This document shows positions 58,701-64,000 of a stretch of DNA of 64,000 nt, in pieces. The position numbers and the translations under genes were made by a program. The stretch's first letter is position 1. Every line of letters begins with the position of its first letter. Source of the stretch: Emydura subglobosa (Eukaryota; Chordata; Testudines; Chelidae); contig ML679961.1 in assembly GCA_007922225.1 (NCBI GenBank), positions 3,020,319 through 3,084,318 on the forward strand. The letters are read 5' to 3'. The notes under the pieces are model-generated. The model searched no databases and was not told where the DNA came from. It worked only from the letters and a program-made list of their open reading frames with translations.

Positions 58701-60509
58701 CGAATACAGAACTTGCACAGAAATCCAGCTGCAAAGTGTTGTTTATGGATTTAATTAAACTACTGCATGAGACTTGCTAATTCTATTTATGCTGCAACTG
58801 TATTAAAGTACGAACATCAATACATTTGAGTTTAAATATTTTACAATGGCACATTTTAAAATATTAATGAGGTACCAAATGATCAGTGTCATTGATTTAG
58901 TCCTTTTCTGTAGGAACTTTGCAGGAAATTAGAAAAAATATCTAATCAGTTTGATCCCCTAGTCAGCTGAGTGCATTTCAGCTTGGAAAACAAAACACGT
59001 TCGCCAGTTCCCACAAATCAAATGAAAAACTTCAGAGGAAGTTTGTTATTATTTGTTCCCTTTTGTGTTACACATTTACTGAAGAGCTTAGAAGAAATGT
59101 AACTGGAACCCGCAGCCGCTAGCCAATGCTACTCACTAGCTCTTTTGACAGGACAGCAGGGACCAAATTCTGCTAGCCTCATTCTCAGGAATGATCCAGT
59201 GAAGTCAAGGAGACAACACCAGCGCAAAGGTCAACGCAAGGCCTAGACGCTTCTTAAGCAGGATGACATGGTGAGGGTTATGTGGTGTATTGAGGACTAT
59301 GCTGCACTTGTAAGCTATCACTTTAAGAGCAGGATCATCTCCTGGTCCTGCTTGCAGGTGAGGGGGCTCTGCAGCAAAGAATGCATGCACTCTGAGTGAC
59401 TGGAACAAACCAGCCTAAACAAGTGGGTTGAGTTGTGTCTAGCGGGCTTAGGGAGCAGCCTGTTTTCTCTCTGATTTGGGGTTCTTGTGTATCATCATCC
59501 TGAAATATAAGCCATAAAGTTGGGTTACCTGGCAACCGTCCAGCAAAGGTATTTATGTTTTCTCTAATTTTTTTGTGTGTATGCTGTGAACATACAGGTT
59601 AAATGGTGCAAAGTCCTCTGCTGTGGAGTGACTTTCAATCTATATCAGTTTCTTTTGAAACATCCAAATCTCCAAATCAGATTCAAAACTGGCCAGCAAT
59701 GATCAGGATTGCTTCAAGTTTAACCCCCCAGTGTTAAATCAATGCAGTTCTCAGAAAGATCACGCCGCATGCCAGTCCCACAGAAGAATGATACACTACA
59801 TCTCTTGCATCTACAGTTTCTTCTAGGAGCCCCCTGTGTTTTAAAGCTGGGGTGGAGGACCCATGTTCAGGGGCGTTAGGACTGTGCCAGCCAGAATGAG
59901 GTTTTAAAATTATTCTTGTGAGCAGAATGCTAAGGTAGTTTTCCTGGCTATTGTTAGCACTATGTTCTACGCTATAGATATGGGATCAATTGCCAGCCAA
60001 GCTCCCTGAATGCCGGTGGTATACCTGACGTGCTGACTGTGAACCCCTCCCCACAGGAATAAGGGCCATCGACTTTGGCTTGTTACCTCCAAGAATGGAT
60101 TCACCTGGCACCATCTCTAACCTTCAGAAAGCAGCAGGCACAGACACCTGCAAATACAGAACTCCTTTACCATTCGTAACCCAAACAGGAGAATGCAGAA
60201 TGCCATCTACAGTAAAGACTTTATCATAAACTATTCAAAACAGACTTAGAGTTCAACCATGGTCATTCTAAAATCTCAGTAGTTGACAGCCCAGCTGGGA
60301 GGAGAGAGGGGAATTACCTTTGGTTTTTTCCCTGTAGGCTCCCTAAGTTCTCGTTTGTAATCAGCTTCTGTTCAGCCTCCAAACCCCTGCTGGGTGCGTC
60401 ACCTCAGCTTCCATGCAGATTACCTGCCTCTAAGCAAACCCACCAACCCTCCGGAGACACAAGCAGAACTCCGGACACTCCATGACAGCGGGTGCCCTCC
60501 CCTTTGGTT
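58701..60509. other. Non-coding stretch, no gene seen
   Basis: AT-rich first half, no repeat or exon that I can support. Confidence 0.4.
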
Positions 60510-61000
60510 CTTGGTGGGCGTGATGGGGTGCACACACCCCACACTGTGCAGCAAAGGCCTCAGGAACAACTCGGCCAGCCCTGCCACACGTCTCACAAAG
60601 GCACCACTTGCAGGGAGAGTTAAAAGGCAGGGGAGCGGCAGACCAAGGAAGACAGCAGGCAGGCTAGCGGCAGCTCCAGGGAAGAGGAGCTGAGGGAAGG
60701 GAGAATCTCTCCCTAAACAACTGCCCATAGGTCCCTCCCTGAGAGAAGGGAGGGAGGAGGGCCTGCTGCAGGGACGTCCTGAGAGGGAAGTCATTGGACT
60801 GGATTGATGCCCTTTACTTCGGTTTGGACTACACTGGGGGGAGGGGGGGAAGCCCTGGATTGAACTGGCCCGGGAGGGAAGAACGACCTTGCGGCACGCA
60901 GCTGCCAGGAGGTGTCCTGTGGTGAGCAGACACCCTCACACTGCCTTCCCCCCACCGGTGACCTCGGGGCAATCGCCAGGCAGTTAGGAAGGGGCCCGGG
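60510..61000 (+). mobile_element. Possible LTR-like GC-rich element
   Basis: GTGATGGGGTGCACACACCC opens it. A TATA-like TTAAAAGG (about 60619) precedes a purine-rich leader, and a GCCCTTTACTTCGGTTTGGA block follows, the layout of the GC-rich element at 19580-20810. No coding domain, no clear ends. The G-run at 60836-60849 is a possible quadruplex. Confidence 0.3.
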
Positions 61001-62753
61001 GAAAGCAGGTGTCAGCGTCCCCGGCTGTCAGATCATGGATAGCCCTCAAAGGTCCCTGGGTCGGAAGCCAGGCTCCGCTACCGACAACCCCCTGCAGGTC
61101 ACCAGCCTTAGCCCTGACCACTGGGTAGCGCTCCCCTACCAGCCACCCCCAGGCGAGGGCCACCACAGTTGGGCAGATCACCAGCCCCATGAAACGCTAA
61201 CAGCAACGCAGCCCTGGGAGAACTAATGCTGGGAGAAAATGTCCAGCAGTTGGAAAATGGGCATCCAGACTAGCAATCTCCTGGCTAGCCTGTTGCTACC
61301 TAAATACAATACGACTCTTCCTGGGAAAGCAGGAGAGGCTATTTTTACGCTCTGTACGAAGTGGAACCCGAGGAGAAGTGGGCCTGCCACCTACCTGAAA
61401 GCTGAAAACCAACAACAAAATTCAGGCAACAGCATCCATCAAAGACAGCCTGACCTGCTGCGATAAAGCCGCCGGGGCCACTTTTGCCAGCTCTCGGCAC
61501 GAGCCGTGGCAGACAGCAGCAGGGGCTGCAGCCCCTTTCAGATGACAGAAGTGGGTTTTTGCCAAGCTCCCTAAACACCAAACTAAACAGCAGAACACAG
61601 CAGAGCTTGAGAAACCCATCCCAGCAGAGGAAATTCAAAGAGCCAATTACAGACCTAGGGACAGGCAAGTCTCTTGGGCCAGGGAGCTGCTTTCTGTTTA
61701 AAATTCAAATCAGACAAACGTTCTCACGTAGGCTTCTGAAGCTACACACAGGGTAGGAAATGTGCACGCTTACAGCCAGCATCTCGTGGTACACAGGGGT
61801 CTCTTCAGCCGGTGAAGCACACGGTGACGTGGCAGGCCTGTGTCCCCGGAGAGGGCAGAAAGAGGCACCATAGACATCCACAGACCATCTCAATTGTAGG
61901 CACGAGTTCTCACCGTAAGGCAAAGCTGAGAGGCAGGCTCCTGGGTGGTTAGCTAGTTCGGAAGGAGGGGCTGGCATAGAGGAGTAGCCTGGGCATTGAG
62001 CGTGTCTTGAACCCAGATCTGCCTCTCTTCAAACGGCTTGTGTGGCTCTGGGTAAAGCGGAGGCGGCTCATAGGAAGCCCCTGCAGCATTCTAGGAGCGC
62101 ACACGCTGATAGGACCTCCTGGGCTCCTGGCTCTCACTCGGGTCAATCAAGAACAACACGCTGGACTCCAGTGGAGTTGTGCAAGCGTAAAGCTAGTGTC
62201 ATCTGGCAGTATCAGCGCTTTTGCCTGGTCCCCCAGCACCACCCATCCCTGCCCCACCTCCCTCCCCTGAGCAGGAAGCAGCCATCTGGGGAGAAAGAAA
62301 ACAAGAGTCCAAAATGAAACGGAAAATAGGAAGGGAGGAGAAGGAAGAAGTGAAAATAGGCAGGGGAAGAGAGCAGAGACTGGAAGACTGGAGCAGGAGA
62401 GAGGCCAGGAAACGGCGTGGCACCAGCGAGAACATGAGTGCATGGTGCAAGGCACAGTCTGTCACTCTGGCCCAAGAGAGGGAAGCCAGAAAACCATGAA
62501 GGAGGCCTCCAGGGTGGCCAGACCAGCTCAAGGCATGACCCACGGCGATCCGACTGGCCTTCTCCAGCTTAGCACCACAGCCCGGGCTGCAGTGGTCGGT
62601 GGAGCCCCCTCGGTTCTGCAGCGCTGTGGCCCTGGTCCAGCACAGCACTTCTGCATTTGAACCGCCCCCTGGCGAAGGGTGTGGGGGCACCCTGACTTCA
62701 ACGGGACTATGCACAGGCTTAACGTTATGTATTGCAGGGAACAGGTTATGGGC
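61001..62753. other. GC-rich non-coding stretch
   Basis: Many overlapping frames on both strands (the longest is 171 codons on minus, 62199-62714), explained by GC content. None has splice support or a recognisable motif. Confidence 0.35.
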
Positions 62754-62940
62754 AGTCAGACCTAATGGTTAGAGTCGGGAGCCCAGCACTGGAGTCAGGA
62801 GTCAAGCCAGGGGTCAAAACCAGAGTCAGCATCAGGTAGGATATACCAGCAGGGACCTGAAGCAATCCAGGAAAGCAGGAGCTGGGAGCGGGCTGGGATG
62901 CAGAGGGGCTGGAACCATGTGTATGGGAGGTGCTGAGAGC
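62754..62940 (+). repeat. GTCAG-rich interspersed repeat
   Basis: GGGCAGTCAGACCTAATGGT is followed by repeated AGTCAGGAGTCAA / CCAGAGTCAGCATCAGG motifs and CAGCAGGGACCTGAAGCAAT, an order I know from turtle repeats. The class is unknown to me. Confidence 0.4.
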
Positions 62941-63589
62941 CACTGAACCAAACTGTAAACCCTGTATATAGTGGAAACCACTTCAAGCCAGGTGTGACAC
63001 CCCGCCGCATGCCTAGTTACTTGAGGTGCTCATGCCTCAGTTTCCCTAGCTGAGGCTGATCCTGCCCACCCATGTAAAGCATTTGGAAATGAACAGATAA
63101 GCACCGTCAGTATTGTCATCCAGATATCGTCTTTCCATCACCTGGGAGCGTCATCCCATGTGCTGCTTCTCATCCACTCCACAGTAGATGGTGTCAGCAA
63201 CTTTACCCACTATAATTCAAGGCTCGGAAATTATCCCCGACAGGGACCACTTTGCCATTTGCTATTTATGTGGCAGCAGGCTGGAAAAATAAAATTGAGT
63301 TGCTCTAGAATTAGGACTGGATCGTGAATAAATTGGTTCCTTCATTCCATTTTCAGTGGGAGCCAGGCTTAAAAGATTAATAAATTCATCTCTCTCGAAA
63401 ATGTAATTATAAAAACCTTGTTTGTGACTCATTTCCTGCAGTCTGATTTGACATCTTCCAAACAGAAACTTTGTCAAGAATTGTACGTTCTAGGGAAATG
63501 CTTAGATGGAGCACTTTGCGGAGCACTTGGACGTTTGCCTGCTACTGCCTCAGTAATGCTTTACAGCTTTTTCATTGGGACACAGATTG
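62941..63589. other. Non-coding stretch, no gene seen
   Basis: No recognised feature. Confidence 0.35.
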
Positions 63590-64000
63590 AATCATAGCAC
63601 TGTAGGACGGGAAGAAACCTCGAGAGTTCATCTAGTCCAGTCCCCTGCACTCATGGCAGGACCAAGCATTATCTAGACCATCCCTGACAGCTGTTGGTCG
63701 AACCTGCTCTTAAAAATCTCCAATGATGGAGATTCCACAGCCTCCCTAGGCAATTTATTCCAGTGCTTACGTAAGCAGACAGCTTTTCCCAATGTCCAGC
63801 CTAAACCGCCCTTGCTGCAGTTTAAGCCCATTGCTTCTTGTCCTGTCCTCAGAGGTTAAAAGATTGTTACAAGGAGGAGGGAGAAAAATTGTTCTTTTTA
63901 TGTCCTTGAAAACTGTTATCATGTCCCCCCTCAGTCTTCTCTTCTCCAGACTAAACAAATCCAATTTTCTCGGTTTTCTTTCATGTTTTCTAGACCTATA
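63590..64000 (-). mobile_element. CR1 LINE 3' end, running off the window
   Basis: TGAATCATAGCACTGTAGGA is the tail on the plus strand, followed by antisense CR1 3' blocks: CATCTAGTCCAGTCCCCTGC, GATGGAGATTCCACAGCCTC, CCATTGCTTCTTGTCCTGTC. The complement at 63964-63767 reads [20 protein letters not shown], the ORF2 C-terminal region. It continues past the edge. Confidence 0.93.

Noticed and set aside
62199..62714. 171-codon minus-strand frame
   Set aside because: GC-rich, low complexity, no splice context, competing plus-strand frames.
1..64000. Tandem-spaced direct repeats suggesting a CRISPR array, and tRNA or rRNA genes
   Set aside because: No regularly spaced identical repeats; tRNA-like parts are SINE heads without a cloverleaf; no rRNA blocks seen.

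Overview
The window is vertebrate nuclear DNA: intron- and repeat-dominated, AT-leaning, with no bacterial-style gene packing. The best guess is a turtle (Testudines), with a crocodilian or another non-squamate sauropsid as the alternative. The reasons are at least twelve CR1 LINE fragments whose 3' ends match the sauropsid subfamilies I know, hAT-like MITEs with AGGGTGACCAGATG ends, MIR-like SINEs, and GC-rich elements of a type I associate with turtles. No database search was possible, so all family names come from recognition of the sequence.

Gene content is sparse, and every coding candidate lies on the minus strand. (1) At the left edge a reading frame is open without a stop from 819 to position 1 (273 codons, 248 from the ATG at 744-742) and leaves the window. 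It encodes a Ser/Gln/Lys/Glu-rich, apparently disordered protein that I do not recognise. (2) At 18.25-18.98 kb two exon-like frames lie next to each other, one bounded by consensus splice sites. (3) At 36.09-38.96 kb there are six exon-like blocks with good splice signals and two phase-compatible junctions. They begin with an ATG exon (38962) and end in a TAA (36091-36089). They may be separate genes or parts of one long gene. I cannot name any of them.

Layout. 0-0.8 kb: coding edge exon. 0.8-13.6 kb: old SINE, MITE and CR1 remnants, including a 209-bp palindromic element (1745-1953). 13.6-14.7 kb: LTR-like element with poly(A) signal. 15.9-17.6 and 22.3-24.3 kb: two plus-strand CR1 copies with decayed reverse transcriptase. 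19.6-20.8 kb: GC-rich LTR-like element with GC box, TATA box, direct repeats and poly(A) signal. 24.9-25.4 kb: GC-rich unclassified repeat. 27.4-30.7 kb: cluster of TIR elements. 33.3-35.6 kb: LTR-like sequence and a 33-bp minisatellite. 36-39 kb: the multi-exon gene. 39.2-46.1 kb: CR1 graveyard, including two copies placed 5' end to 5' end and a 10-N assembly gap flanked by identical 47-bp sequences. 49.4-58.7 kb: three more CR1 copies, one keeping ORF1, endonuclease and RT remnants, with an internal duplication and a nested 109-bp insertion. 63.6 kb to the end: a CR1 3' end.

No rRNA, tRNA gene, CRISPR array, operon or prokaryotic mobile element is present. All CR1 copies are broken by frameshifts, stops or deletions and none looks able to move.
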